A program made the position numbers and the translations under genes. Below are positions 1 through 13,160 of a stretch of 64,000 bases of DNA, in pieces. Numbering within the stretch: position 1 is the stretch's first letter; the number at the start of each line of letters is the position of its first letter. Source of the DNA: Carettochelys insculpta (Eukaryota; Chordata; Testudines; Carettochelyidae); NCBI RefSeq assembly GCF_033958435.1, contig NC_134161.1:14136001-14200000 (forward strand). Reading direction: 5' to 3'. Below the pieces are notes generated by a model. That model saw nothing but the letters and a program-made list of their open reading frames with translations. It ran no database searches and was not told the origin of the DNA.

Positions 1-984
1 ATTTTAAATGCATAGATGTAAAAACTGAGGTGCAGCAGTTGTCTAAGGGATAGGTGCTAAGAAAACAAACTCAGAAGAGGTTGAGGCCTCATTAAATAAA
101 AGCTCATTGTAAACTCTGAAGATAAGGACAGGGTGTTTTGTTTAGGGTGTACAGGAATGTGCAGGTGGAGGGTGCAAAGAGCACAAATTCAGTAACGTAG
201 ATGCCTGTATTTAAGCAAGCCTATTAACCCTGGTTAATGCCCATTAGATATATATTCTAGCTGGCTTTTACTCTAGACAAAATACCAATTGATTGTTAAA
301 ACCTTTATAATTGAAAGTAGGACTCTTGTTGTTAATCGTTATCTATGATACTCAAAATAATTAATTATTGACTTTTTAATGTAGAACTTTCTTGTTAAAT
401 CTAAATTGTATTGAAATTTCAGTGAGCCAGCTTGAGGCTAAGCTTCCCCTGGGCTGCTTGGGAAAATCCAAATGTACTAACACACGTGGGGCTGATAAGT
501 GTAATTCTCCATGGAGTATCCGGAAAATGTTCTCTTAATATTTAGTGACCAATTCTATGAGATGTTATGTATTCTCAGCTCCCCTGGAATTTAATATATG
601 CTGCTGCTAGTCAACACGTCGCAGGACTTGGAGACTTTCTTCTACATATACATGTTGTTGTTTAATTAATTATTGTTTTTATTTAGTTATTCTTCCCAAA
701 GAACTTCTCTATGCATGTCTCAGCTGTTATGAACAGTCAGCCCAAGAGGTTATGTGCTCATCATAAGATTTAGCAGGACAAAATCAACTTGATTAAGCCC
801 CAGATTTAAAGTGATCTGATCTGGTGGGAAAATACTTCTAGGTGGGTTTTTTTGTTCATTTGTTTGTTTGTTTTTAAATTAATCACAAAAACAAAGCAAA
901 CCTTGGGACTGAGACATTGAAACCCATCACTTTTGCTACTTTGCAGTGAGCATGGAACGTGTTACCTAAGACGGTAGTAGGAAT

Positions 985-1135
985 CTCCATCCTTAGAGGG
1001 TTTTAAGGACTGGTTTGATAAAGCCCTGTCTGGGATAATTTAGTTGGGGCTGGTTCTGCTTTGAGCAGGGTGTTGGACTGTATGACCTCCTGAGGTCTCT
1101 TCCGATCTTAATTATCTGTGATTCTGTGAATAGAA
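985..1135 (+). mobile_element. CR1 LINE 3' end fragment
   Basis: The segment has the CR1 3'-UTR signature in sense orientation: 'ttgagcagggtgttggact' followed by 'tgacctcctgaggtc' and a terminal 'gattctgtg' type repeat. It is 5'-truncated, as is usual for CR1, and lies in a non-coding stretch. Confidence 0.85.
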
Positions 1136-2384
1136 TCTTGTGAAAGCCCTGCATTTTCCTTGACATTTTTGTGGGTTATAGTTCAGACTGAGAAGTAAAT
1201 TTAAAGCTGCTTTTTGCTTTAGTGCTATTAAAAATGAAGCAAAATAAAAGGTAAAAAGGGACCTAGTTGGTAGAGAAGTATATTATTTTTGTGAAGTTAA
1301 TATTGTAAACTCTGGAGTTGATTCCTTTTCCTGGTTGGAATTGTCCATCTTTGTAAAGATGATACAGTTCTAATACCTGACTGTCATTCAACAGAGCACA
1401 TAAGCACATCCATGACCTTAACTACACACTTACAGACCATTGAAATAAACAAGACTAAATCATATGTTCAAGTGCGTTGCTCAGCAGGGGCAGGATAAAA
1501 GTTAAACCATAAAGTCAAGTGATTTTCTGAGTCAGAACCCATGTTAGGTGCTGAGTTCCTTGAATGCCTGTTGATTTTAGTGGTATTCAGGGCAATCAGT
1601 ACCTCTCAGAAGATTTTCAGCACTTCGCAGAATTGTTTGGGTCTGTATTAATGTGCATCTAAATGTGGATTTGCAAGAAAATGGCTCTGCCTGCAGTCTA
1701 GCCAAGCTTGAACTGAAATTGACCCATTCAAAATGGGTGTATGTTTTAACCATTTCTTTCTTTTTTTTTTTAATTTGTACCTTCCCAGTATCCCCTGCCC
1801 ACGGAGCCCATCCAGCGTCTTGGAGCTACTTCCCCCCTTGTACGTTTTCATTTATTCCTTTTTTCGCTCTCTCTTTCTTCCTTCTCGCATTCATGCCAGT
1901 CAGTAGCCGTGAAACTTTGAGGAATGTTCAAGGAAGCCAAAGCCAAATAGTATTGCAATGTGTGTCTTTAAGAACTTTAAACATAAAATAAATGCAGCTG
2001 GGAAACGGACAACAATAATTCTAACCCTCTCCTGCTAAAGATCGTAAGGTTACTGTATGGCATTAAAACCAGGATAAAGACAAAGTAAACAACTTTCTAA
2101 GCCCCATGCAAACAAAATTAGGGTGTCATCTGGAAGAAAGATGGACTGAAGTGTTGGGGATGGAAGGGAACTAAATATGACTTAGTGAATTATATATTTT
2201 AAAACAGTTTTCAGGAGAAAAAAGAATACAGCAGCTTCTCTTAAAAGTGGGCTGATAATTTGATTAGTAACGGGCACTCCCCAGCCCCAGAATGACTCTG
2301 TGAGGTTACCTGGGAGCACCATTCTGTTGGTGTGTCCTACAGCAAGGCCCTGTTTTTGGTTAGGGTCTCTAAGGGAGTATCTAT

Positions 2385-2640
2385 ACAGCAAAGTTATTTT
2401 GAAATAACGTCCACTATCCTGAAATTACTTTGCAAGCACATGCAAAATAGTGGCTGGCTTATTTTGAGCTCCGTAAACCTCATTCCACAAAGAATAGTGC
2501 CTACTCCAAAATAGATAGAGAATAGGAGCTATGTTGAAATAGCGGGCCTTCAGCCCTACCCAGATGGTGGCCTTAAATGCAATGCAGCATCTAGTCAGTG
2601 CAGCTGCTGTATTTCAAAATAGCTGAGGGCTGTTTCTTTA
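2385..2640. mobile_element. Old MITE-like element with TTTGAAATA motifs
   Basis: The stretch contains 'tattttgaaataac' near the left end, 'ttatttcaaaatagctgag'-like sequence near the right end, and several internal 'gaaatag' units. It resembles the better preserved element at 50742-51433. The TIRs are degraded and I cannot define exact ends. Confidence 0.45.
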
Positions 2641-3965
2641 TTCTTTGGATTCATAATTCAAAAAATAAACTGTTAAACAAATCAGTTATTCTAAAAGTCC
2701 CCATCTCCCTGTTCAGTCCTCCTGGCTCATTGTCCATATGATGTTGCTTGGTACTTCATTGTGAGAAATGGGAATGTAGTTCCTATTCCCAGTATCTTCT
2801 GAAGTGGTTTAGCAGGGATTTAGGGAGCCGTCTCAGAGATGTCTCCTTACTGAGATGGGGGATTGGAAAAAAGAGTGTCATCTGACAGTTTTCACTCTCT
2901 GAGGAGCTGCTTTGCTGAATGCCACCAATGAGGCAGTGGGGCTTACAGACCAGTCTTTCTTGGCCACCCATGGGGACTCAGAGAAGAGCAACAATAACTC
3001 TGAAAGGGTCATGCAAGGGGGGAATGATTTCCTTCCTTAAATATTGTCAGCAGTTTCAGTAATCATATATTAGCTGTTTTCTTTGTCATTCCAACTTTGA
3101 GTGACAAAGCAAAGAGCCCAAGGGTATTGATATTGAGGCAAAGATTCTAAGAATGAGCGTAAAGTTGATTGACATGAGATGACACATTTGACATACAACA
3201 TACACAAATTCTGCAGTGAGGATAGTGAGTGCTAGTGAGACCTAAGAGGTGTTTTGGTTTGATTTGTTTTTTTGGATGTGTGGGGAAAAAATTGAGAGAG
3301 CAAGAATCTTTGTTTCTTCATGGACAGAAAAACTTTGTGGGAAAGAAGTAAACCTTGTACACTGCAGAAATGCCTTTCTTTCTGGGGTTCAGCACCACTT
3401 AACCTCAGATGATTTTTTGTGTCTCTTTTTTTTCCTTTGTAAAATGAAAAAGAGAGTGGCTGCATTCCTGGTTACTTAATGCAGTCTGAAAGGTCAGCAC
3501 TCCAACTGTCTCTGCTTTAAAACAATTTCATTAGGGGAAGAATTCAGACATTCAATCAAGGGTAATATTTCTGCTCAAAGGTATAACGTTTATTAGTGGT
3601 TTTGCTTGCGTTTTCATCTGAAATTAATTTCTTTTGGCAGCCATGTCCCTTTCTGAGTAACATGATTGAAGCAAATATATTAGAAACTTGGCTGCCACAG
3701 CAGATGGAACACCAGTACATACCACGTGAGACTTGACTGATGTGCTTAAGGATTCACCTGTGTTCTGCACCGGTGGATCTTGTTTGTAATAATTCCATAC
3801 ATCACAGTTACACATCTCCTGCTTGTAGTAGTTTGGGAAGACTTAGGGTATGTTTTATTTTTTTAATCGAACTTGCCAGTCTTAAGGAGTTGGTACCTCT
3901 CTGCCCCGTTTTCCCGCTCGTGTAACTTTATTGAGAGTTAGAGGGAGATGCATGATCATGTAGGA

Positions 3966-4220
3966 CAGTGGTTCCCAACCTGGAGCTGACGACCCCCTGG
4001 GGATCTGCGAGTGTATTGCAGTTGGTCCATGAGAAAAATAAATAAATAAAAATAACAGAAAATAAGTTTTAAATAAAGTGCAAAGTACAATTATTAATTT
4101 AAAATCTCTTCCAACAACGTTATTAATTGCTGGACGAAAATCTTTTACATTGAATGAAGTTCACATAGCAGTTGGAATTGGATTTGATGTGGGTCCGCGG
4201 ATAGTTTGGTGAAAGGAGCA
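3966..4220 (+). mobile_element. hAT (Charlie-like) fragment, left end only
   Basis: It starts with 'cagtggttcccaacc', the typical terminus of Charlie-type hAT transposons. The matching right terminus is not visible, so this is a truncated or strongly diverged copy. The interior is AT-rich with an 'aaataaataaataaa' stretch. Confidence 0.6.
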
Positions 4221-4299
4221 TGAACCTAATTTGAAAGTTTTGCTGAGCACCCTTGGCAGGAGCTTTGAGGATTGAGCGCTTCCGAAAATGAGGCCCTAT

Positions 4300-4540
4300 T
4301 TATAGAGTCTAGCACAGATACAAAATTGGTATCTGTATCCACATCTCTAAAACTGATCTGCAGATACCCACTCATAAAGTAGCTATCTGCAGATTATCAG
4401 GGTTAGACATACAAAATTTGTGTCAGCATCTAGATCCACGAAAGAAGCTGCGGATATCCACAGTCACATTGGTTAATGCAGATACCCACGGCTCTAAAGC
4501 AGAAATCCACAGATTCGCAGGGTCTGCCTATATATTTAGG
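4300..4540. repeat. Imperfect internal repeats around 'atctgcagatac' and 'atccac'
   Basis: Three loosely related units carry 'gatacaaaattggta', 'gacatacaaaatttgtg' and repeated 'gcagatacccac' or 'ggatatccac' words. Subterminal repeats like this are common in hAT-type non-autonomous elements, but I cannot find paired termini or a target-site duplication. Confidence 0.4.
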
Positions 4541-4999
4541 GTCTGATTACACCTAAGACTAGGACTTTGCAAGCTTCAGCCATGTTCAAATGTCACCAAG
4601 ATTCTAGCACTGCTGTAATCAAAACTATACTAAAAGCTCCCTAGTAGGCTACCTGCTGCAGTTGCTCCTGGGTTAGAGGGAGAAATCCTTATACACTAGC
4701 AGGACACAAGTGCTAGGAACTTGCTGACAACAATCATATCAGCTAGCCCACTTCCTATCAAAGGATAGGCGTGTGGGTATTCTGTTTACATCTGCTTTTA
4801 CAATATATCATTGTCCTACAGAACCAAAGCACATCAGACCGGGATCCAGACTTCTGAAGTGTTAATTCTGTTAGTGCTATCTCTGCAAATAAAATTGTGA
4901 GCCTCTTAGAGTTTGTTCCATTAGCTTTTTAAAATTAAATGTTTGTCCTTTCTCTTGCTTTGTCCCTCTCTGCACCCCCACACCCCAAATTGCATGCAG

Positions 5000-5074
5000 A
5001 TTTGGAGATGGATAGTGTACAGCCAGGTTCTGCATGTGTTGCAGAGACTCTGAACCAGTTCCAGCTGAGCTCAG
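5000..5074 (+). other. Candidate small exon, unconfirmed
   Basis: A pyrimidine-rich tract ending in 'gcatgcag' precedes a 75-nt segment that is open in one frame (24 codons, starting after 2 nt and ending 1 nt into a codon) and is followed by 'gtagag'. The translation is polar and resembles no protein I recognise, including the N-terminus of ARHGAP32 or ARHGAP33. Its outgoing phase fits the candidate at 8956-8995. Short open segments with good splice sites also arise by chance, so this is only a candidate. Confidence 0.2.
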
Positions 5075-6489
5075 GTAGAGCCATTATCGATAGTGTCCTT
5101 TCAGTGTCCTAACCCAGAGTCTAATACTGTACGTGATAGCAGTAGCGATGTACTAACAACTTAGATTTGGTTACAGATGCTAGACGTAGTTGAAATGGAT
5201 GGTTAGTTTCCATTTCTTTCGGGAATTTGGAAAAGCAATAGCCTGATCCTGAAAAATCCTTCATGCAAGTAGTTTTTCCATGACTAATCACACTGAAGTC
5301 AGTTGAACAGTACGCTAGAGTAAGAGTAGGAGGATTAGATTCTTTTCACACTGCAGCATTGACATTATTCATTTACATCATAGATTAACTAAGAAACCTC
5401 CTCACCTGCAAGAGCTCGGAATCTAAACCATGGTTCCTTTTGTGGTGATTATAAAAATACATAAAATATAAAAATACATGGTACCGAAACCAACTTGTTT
5501 GTCCCCCAGAGAGGAGAGCCTGCTCCGACGGGAAAGAGCAGAATGGTCATTGTTATCATTGAAAGAGCTGTATGGTCATTGTTATCATCACTACATTGCA
5601 ACAGCTTCTAAGGAGGACAGTGTATAAAATAAAACCACCTCAAGGGAACTGATGAACTGTAGCATGTGCTAGCTATCCAATTGGCCATGATAGTGAATTA
5701 TTCTCTAACACCCATTTTAGTTTTGTATTTTTATGAATGAACATCTGGAGTTCTGTCCATAACACTGTTATGCAAAACTACAGCCCAAGGGAAGTGAGGG
5801 GTAATGGGATATGTCACCCTTGTTGGAGTACCCAACAGAGAGAGACTGAAGATGGAATGCATGGACAAAGAGACCATCAGGTCAGCAGAAGCCCTCCCTC
5901 TGAGGGAGGACTGTGCATAGACCTGAGCAGCACCCATTCTGCAGTTTGAATAAAGGATTTTGCACTTCAGAGCTGTCAGTACAGCCTCTTTTCACCAGCA
6001 CTAAATTAATCTTAAATATTTTTTTAAAAAGGCTTGGGTAGGGGGAGGTATTCAAAGATTTATCAGCAAAGAATTTTTTTAATTGGGCAGCTTATGCCCT
6101 CTTGTGCTGTTTTATAATGGATAAAGAAGGGTGGGATGTTTTTTCCCTGTCCTCCAGGTCTAAGTATTATTTCGTTGCTCTTATGTACCTCAGAAATACC
6201 AACAGAACTGAGGCTAGTCTTTGGTTTTACCATTGGGGATTTTCCAGGGTGTTTATTTTGAAGTCCAAGCACAATACTTACCATAAGTAGTTCCAATGAC
6301 TTGCTATCACTGGTATTTCTTGTGAGACAGTACCAGTGTCTTTAAGTGACTGCTCAGGACCGTAACTGTGGTGTGAGGTATGGTATCTCATTGGAAACAG
6401 TGATTGCCTGTTTTGCTCTTTAAATTCCTGTGCAGAGTTACTAAAATAGCAATAACGTTTTCCTCTGAGATATCATTTAACAGCTCTTA

Positions 6490-6493
<4 letters not shown>

Positions 6494-6520
<27 letters not shown>
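6494..6520 (+). repeat. (CT)n microsatellite
   Basis: An uninterrupted run of about 13 TC units is visible, inside non-coding sequence. Confidence 0.95.
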
Positions 6521-6524
<4 letters not shown>

Positions 6525-7692
6525 TTTGCTGTATTCCATTTCCCCCATTCCCACTGCAGAAAATAAGTAAAAAAGTGGGGGGACCAGAGCAATGGTGTGG
6601 CACAATGGGGTGCTGCTATATGCAGGCTTCATCTGCTCTGCATTTAATTTTAAACCTGAAAAACCATGGTGGATAGTTTGAACTTGGAAGGGTGGTTTCC
6701 CAGAACTTCATGTTTTAATATTCTAGGAGCACAACAACAAACTTGACTTTAGAGTCTCGGAAAATATGTATTGTAAAAGATCTGAAGGATCATCTGCAAA
6801 CTAGTCTGTGTGCTTTAACTAGGTCTGAGAGGTATAAATTAGATGTGGGAAACATCCCAGAGTTATTCCTTGAAAACACTATCCAAAGGACCCCTTCCCA
6901 CAGATCTCTAGAAACTGGCTGCTGTGGAGTTACTCGCTGTGCTCTTGATGCAATTCAAAGAGCTTCCCAGAGGATTTACTGGAGCAGTAAACCCTCTTGA
7001 TGCATGTCATCCGACTCTGTATCAGCCATGGTTGAGCTGGAAATCTTCAGCTCTTTGCAGACGTGAGTTGAGGGAACTGTGCTGTTTTAAAAGCTGAGAG
7101 CCTCAGAGTTTGAGGTGACCTGATAAGGCATTTAATGCAACAAATGATAGGAGAACTGTAGACTGAAAGTGGAATATCTCCTGCCCTGGTTTATGTCATC
7201 AAGAAGCTGAGATCCAGGATGATCTGTCATAATATGTTGCTAGCTGATGATGATAAACTCGCCCACCCCAATCACGCCAATCAGCTTCAGAACACAGAAA
7301 GTTAAGCACTTTATGCAGTGCAAAGGCCAAATTTCCTCATCTTCCAGTGGGATTTTTCACTAGAAGGCGAGCATCAGTGCCAGGAACAGACCTCATCGTT
7401 CCTTCAGGGAGCTACATCCAGTCAGTTCCATCAGGCACTAGGGGCTGTGCCCACTCACCCTCTCAGAATGAGGTGGATGAAGGAAAGACAGTTCTGTCTA
7501 CAGAGAGAACACATCCCCAGAGATGAGGGTGACTGGTTTTCAGCTGGGCCTGGAAGGGCTTTCTGCACCAACACCCCCTGTGCACCCCTCTTCTACTCTT
7601 TGAGCAGGCATATGGGATCAAAAATGTGTTTCCAAGGCTGTAATGTGTGGTGTATACAGGGCTCACACAGCCTTCTGAAAACAAAGTTCGTG

Positions 7693-7965
7693 CAGGTTGC
7701 ACCTCCCTGGTCCAGCACCCTCGGGACATCAGTAGTCCTGAACAAGGTTCTTTGCTGGACCAGGGGAAATTAATGCTTCTCAGTCCCTGGCTGTCCCTTC
7801 TGGACCTCCAGCCACAGCTCCTGTGCCCATGCGTCTGCTGGGGGCTGACAGCACTGCAGTCTCGGGGAGACCAGCTCCACTAGCCCTCCTATCCTGGCTT
7901 TCTGGTCCTGTTGGACAAGGGATGTTGCTAGACCAGAGAGTGCCTGTTTTACAAGGTGCAACCTG
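7693..7965. mobile_element. Short TIR DNA transposon ('caggttgcacct' family)
   Basis: A perfect 12-bp terminal inverted repeat is present: 'caggttgcacct' at 7693-7704 and its complement ending at 7965. Inside the left end is 'ctggtccagcaccctcggga' and inside the right end 'gctagaccagagagtgcc'. Related right ends occur at about 28462 and 60164. The right copy is followed by TA and the left preceded by TG, so a TA duplication is possible but not shown. Confidence 0.7.
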
Positions 7966-8479
7966 TACTATTTAATCTTAACAGAAATAAAACCTAGGAG
8001 GAGGAAAAGTTTTTTTAAAAAAAACCCCCAAAAGTCTAGCCATTTCTTGGTCACCTGTCCTTGACAAAGATCCTAGTGAGGCTTCACTTTCACAGTCATC
8101 CTGCAACTTTGGTGTCTGTCTGTCTCACTTTATGGGGTTCCCCCTACTTAAGGAAGTATGTCTGTTTAATCGTGGTCCTTGTTTTCCTGTGTTCACAAGT
8201 ATGGCCTGTCTGCTCCTTTAACATACAAGTTCAGTGAGCCCAGCAGGGGACAGAGGTAGAACATCCCAGGGGACAATGCAGGAGACATTTTCACTAAACA
8301 TTGTAGAGAAGTGACGGTCTGGAGCTGTTATGCTCCCTGTTTGTTTTTTCAGCAGCTTGCTATTGACCTAAACTAACACATTCTTACAGTAAACATCCCA
8401 CACCATCCAATAAACATCCCAGTTGCTAGGTCAGCATACGGTAGTTGCAAATTATTGTAGCACAGCCCCACTCAGTGAG

Positions 8480-8830
8480 ATGAAGAGGGTATTATTCCTT
8501 GTTTTACAAATGGGGGAACCGAGAGATTATGCTCATAGATACCCACTAATTTTTGGTGCCCAATTTGAAATGGCTGGACCCTAGCATTTCAGTGCACTTG
8601 AGCATTATATAGCTGTTGTTATGTTTAAAGTGTGGCTGCCATTGATTTCAGATTCAGCTGTGAGTGCTCCATGCTTCTGCGTGCCAGAGCTCACAAGTTG
8701 GGCACTCAGCAAATGAGGAGCACACAATTAATGAGAGCGTGGGAAATGTTTGGGTTAAGTGACTTGACTAGAACCTTTGTGGGATAGAGTCCAGCTCTCC
8801 AGGGCAGACCTCCACTGTCTTAATAAGGAG
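8480..8830 (-). mobile_element. Old CORE-SINE/MIR or L2-like fragment
   Basis: The order of motifs ('ttttacaaatgggggaaccgag', later 'gtccagctctccagggcaga') resembles the antisense of MIR/L2-type sequence, where 'cattttacagatgaggaaactgag' is followed by account-like filler and 'gctgggat'. It is highly diverged and the ends are approximate. Confidence 0.35.
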
Positions 8831-8955
8831 ACCATCATTTTTTTGAGTGGTTACCTGTCTGATTCACTTCTCTGCCAACTACCTGAACAATGAGGCAGCA
8901 GTTCTCCAGATAACAGCCTCCTTTGTTACACAAACCTGACTTTTCCTCACTGCAG

Positions 8956-8995
8956 GGACATCCTATGTGGTGAATGATGCAGAGTCAAAAAATCA
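8956..8995 (+). other. Candidate 40-nt exon, unconfirmed
   Basis: A good acceptor ('ttcctcactgcag') and a near-consensus donor ('ca|gtaagt') bound 40 nt that are open in one frame only: 12 codons after 2 completing nt, ending 2 nt into a codon. The incoming phase matches the outgoing phase of the candidate at 5000-5074. The outgoing phase does not fit the confirmed exon at 34871, so at least one more exon would be needed. I do not recognise the peptide. Confidence 0.22.
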
Positions 8996-9635
8996 GTAAG
9001 TATTCATTTAGTTAAACACCATATCATAATGAAAGGGACTGAATTAAGGTTGTGTAGGAAACCTTAATTCTGGCTCTTTAGTGTTTGACTTGGCACCTTT
9101 AATGATGTTTGTCAATGGCGTTCACCTGGGACTCCTCGTCTGACCTTCAGGATTCCCTCAGTCCAACACCCACCTTCCACTTCGCAGTTTTCTTGCCAAG
9201 TCTGGCACTGTTCGCCTTCTTCACTCCCCATCCAGTCCGTGTCTCTGCTGTTGCCTTGGTCTTCAGTCACTCCTGTGTACTCAAATTCCCCATCCATGCT
9301 AGTTCACGGCCCCACTCATACTCTCCAAACTTGGCATCTAATCTTGTCTGTGTGAGTGCGCAGCCGATTGTGGTTCCTCATCAGATCTGTCTCCACCCCA
9401 CTGCCTCTCTGTCCCAGTCTCCTGGCCCCCTTAGCGCTTTTTCTGATTTCAGTCTCGCACTGCCGTTTAGCTCCCAGCTCTCTTCTGCCCCATTTTCCTG
9501 CCCAGCACGGCAGATGTCGTCACATCTTACTTCTCAGGCCTAGTTTTCTTATCCCCCCACATTCCTGCCGGCCTCCAGTCCCCTCCCACGAGATCCTTCC
9601 GCCAGTCTCTCACCCGCCCTCTGGCCCCCCAGTAG

Positions 9636-9818
9636 TATTCTCTGTGAGCCGAGTGCTTGGGTGGCCGCCCAGGAGAGGCTCAGGAGCTGCCTAGCTGATT
9701 AGCAGAGTGCTCACAGCCGGCAGCAGGTGTTTCTATTGGTGGTGCACATCCACATGTGCCCTGGTGCACACAACAAAATGTCTGCTGCCTGTGGATGGAA
9801 AGAATTAGAGGGAGTGCT
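9636..9818. mobile_element. Short repeat element, family member 1 (pair with 43586-43741)
   Basis: This segment and 43586-43741 share 'gccgagtgct', 'tttctattggtggtgcaca', 'acaacaaaat' or 'ataacaaaat', 'catggatgg'-type sequence and a terminal 'agaggga'. The ends form short inverted repeats ('attctctgt' against 'agagggagt'). It looks like a small non-autonomous DNA transposon. Confidence 0.55.
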
Positions 9819-11332
9819 CCCTCCGCCAGTTCCTCTCCTTCCTGCTGCCTGGGCCTAGCAGGGGATCACTGAGGGCACAGGAAAGACAGACATCCTACTG
9901 TCAGATCAGGTGCCCAGACCTAGACTCGAGATGGCTCACAGCCACCCAAAAGCTACACTTGCAGGGAAAGTCCCACTGACTTCAGAGGACTACATGCCTG
10001 CAAGGCTTCCAGAATCAGTCCCTCTGCAATAGCTTCCTTTGGCTTCCTCAGGATTAGATTTGAAAGGTTCCGGTTTGCCAGAGCCTGCCCGGTTCTGCAG
10101 TGCCCACACCCTTCAGTAACACAGGAGTATGTCATGACCTGATCAGCACCCAGACCTGTATCTGCTCTGCTGCATGCAAGGAAGCCGTGAGGAGCATAGG
10201 ACTTTCCCAAAGCCAGTGAATGAGGGGCAGACCCAGGGTCAGAATTTACAAAATAACTTCCCATCTCAACTCAACGTGAAGTTGTTAAATAAGCCCTGAC
10301 TACCCTCGCTCGCCTCCTGCTGAAAATGGCAGTTATTTAATATATTCTCCTCTAAGGGTTTATAAAATTCTGCCCTGGGGTTGAAAAGGGTTCTCCGTAA
10401 TGCAGCTTTCTGCGGAGTCACAGTTACCAAGAGTGTCAGTGGTTACATGAGAGTTTTGGGGTCTGAGGATGGTGGTTTAGAGGAGGACTGTAGCAAACTG
10501 GGATGAGCAGTGGATTTTTGGGAGCTGTTCAAGTAGCGGTGCTTGAACACCTCCTCCACATACAGCTAAGCATCTGGAGCTCCGACCATACTTCTAAATT
10601 TCACTCTGCTTTGAATTTCATTTTTGCTGGTAGATTTAAAAATAATCTGTGTACATACAGTTCACAAATCATTGGCTGATTTAGCAAGTGAGAGACAAGC
10701 AGTAATTTAAAGCATTTCAAATAATTTTTTAAGAAGACAAAGCAGGAGAAGGTCAATGGATTTTTTCCTTCTTTTCTAGTCCTTTAATAGTGCAGATATT
10801 TTCCTGCAAAAGCAAAGCAGAACAAAGTATAGATGTTAGCAGTACTGCTGTAGCACTTAGTTTTTCTTACACATACTCTGTGGAGTAATGGGTAATATTT
10901 GCAGGCAAATAAATATTATTTGTAATCCGAATAACATCAGATTTCCAGAGAGTTTCCAGGATGTTATGGAAAATCGTTACCAGGTTCTCGTGTGTAAATG
11001 AGTTGTTTTCTTTGGAAGTGTACATTTTGGTATACCCACTGTTAACCAGGACTCTCTTTTTTTAAGTTCCCTTGATTAGGTTCTGGACATGTCTCTCTCT
11101 TCCAATTACATACTTGTATACGCACACAAAAAGGTATTGCATTATGGTTATACCGATACAAGCCAACATACAAATATTCATATTCCAAATAAGAGTGACT
11201 TTATTTCACTTTAGCTTACAACCCTTCTGAAGCAACAAGCTAAATGGAAAGCAGGTACTCATATAAGATTGTCTGGGAAATGGGTGGAGAGTATATGATT
11301 TAGCTATAGCTATTTAAATTCACAACCTAGGT

Positions 11333-11647
11333 CAGGGGTCAGCAACCTCTAGCACAGGTGCCAAGAGCCAATTTTCACTGGATCTGAGGAGGGATCTCAG
11401 CCCTGCCAGTCCTCTCCCATGCAGCCGGGAGCTTGCTCATAGCCAGTCTGCCTGTGGTTCAACAAAAGACCAGCTAATGCTACCAAAGACCACCTAAACA
11501 GTAAAGCTCTGCATTTTCATTTATTAATGAAGCTGTTGCGAGGTGGACTATTAGTGACTTCAGAAAGTTCCACTGGCATCTGGACAGTACATAGAGATCA
11601 AAAGGTCCAATTTTGGCACCCCACATCCGAAAGGTTGCTGACCACTG
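11333..11647. mobile_element. hAT non-autonomous element with imperfect 8-bp TSD
   Basis: The left terminus 'caggggtcagcaacc' at 11333 pairs with the right terminus 'ggttgctgaccactg' ending at 11647. The flanking 8-mers are 'acctaggt' (11325-11332) and 'ccctagat' (11648-11655), which match at 6 of 8 positions, as expected for an aged hAT duplication. No transposase reading frame is present. Confidence 0.8.
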
Positions 11648-13160
11648 CCCTAGATTGTAATCGGGGTCTGACAGACTTGCCAGGCCCTTGGGCAAGGTGC
11701 AAGGGGGTGTCTCCATGTTCTCAGAATAGGGGAGGCCTTGGGCAGAAGGGGCAGAACTGGGAGCTGCTGGCACTCAGCTCCACCCAGAATGTGCTGCACT
11801 GACCCAGATGGCCCTGAAAGCTGCCCAGAGTATGCTGTACAGTGCTCTGGTGGCTATTTAAGGGGATGGGCTGCTCCTATTGTGGCGATGGCTGGGAGTC
11901 CAGTGGTATCACTTCAGGCTCTTAACCCTTCCTTAGGAGAGAGCTTGAAAACAAAGAGAGAAAATGCAGTCTCTGATAGCTGATCTTTCAGTCTTAGGCA
12001 TGCACACAGAGCTTTCTCTAGGATACAGGAATCAAATCCTTGCCTGTTAAAAGAGGGGATTTATTAACAAAACAAAAAGCTATATGTGATAAAGCGTACT
12101 TGGTCGCTAGGTGTTACAGAGCCACTTAAAAAAGGTAAATTAAAACACAGAGAATTACTTCCCTGGGATTCAGTTTAAATATTATTTTATACTGGGGGGT
12201 ACCTCAGCCAGCCTGAGAAGTCCTGCTTCAAACCCGAAAGAAAAAGAGGTAATATGATCGCAGCTGATTAAACATTTCCTTTCTACTCCCATATCTATTA
12301 TTCCATGATTGCTTTTGAGATCTGTATAGTTTTGAAAATTTCCAGCCTGGTTCAGACTTAATTCATTTCTGCATCTCTCCTCTGGCCACTCAGAAGCCTC
12401 TCAGTCAGTACGTGCTTTGTTTCAAAAATCCCCCTCTCTCTTCTCATTGTCTCACCTGCCTTCTTGCTATCAGAGACCCCACTCTCTCTGGGTTTAACCC
12501 TCTACAGGCATTCATTCATGACATACCCTATTGCAGTTTTTGTGACTTTATTTTGGCAGCTAATGTCAAGAAATAGAATCCTGCTAAAATCAGTGGAGCT
12601 ACTTGCAGAGTAAGGTAACATGAGCAAGGTGGTAGGAGTGGGTCATAAACAGTGCTTTTTGCCAGCACCAAGGTTTTAATCGTAAAGTGCCTCCTTTTCA
12701 CACTATTTTCTTTTTTGCTCTCTGTTCCAGTTTTCATAATGGTTTGAAATTAGACAAATGGCAGATTGCCCTTCCCTGCTTTTCCTATTTTTATTATACC
12801 ATTGTGCACTTGTAAATTACTGTGGAAGTCAAGCTGGGGAGCTGAAATACTTCCAAGCAGATTTAACCACAAATGCATGGCACACACCTTCAACCTGTTC
12901 TTGCTTTTGCCTGTGGATTTATCAGGGGTCATGCTGATGCATACCTTGCATCTCCAATTACACCCTGGTCCCATGTAAGTTCACATGCAGCAGAATATCT
13001 GTTTAGCTTATTTCTCAGCAGAGGGTAGCAATTGAGCTATAAAGTACATGCCTGCAGCTCTTGTGCTTTACTGGTTCAACATTAATGTTGCTACATCTCC
13101 AGGCAAAGTGAAAAGAGACTTAAAGAGCAAGGTCAAAATGGCAACATCATGTCTGCTAAA

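Noticed and set aside
5530..5590. Direct repeat 'tggtcattgttatcat' twice
   Set aside because: Two short units only, with no element boundaries; likely a small local duplication.
7318..7773. 151-residue plus-strand frame
   Set aside because: It enters the TIR element at 7693, has no start context or domain, and no splice-supported neighbours.
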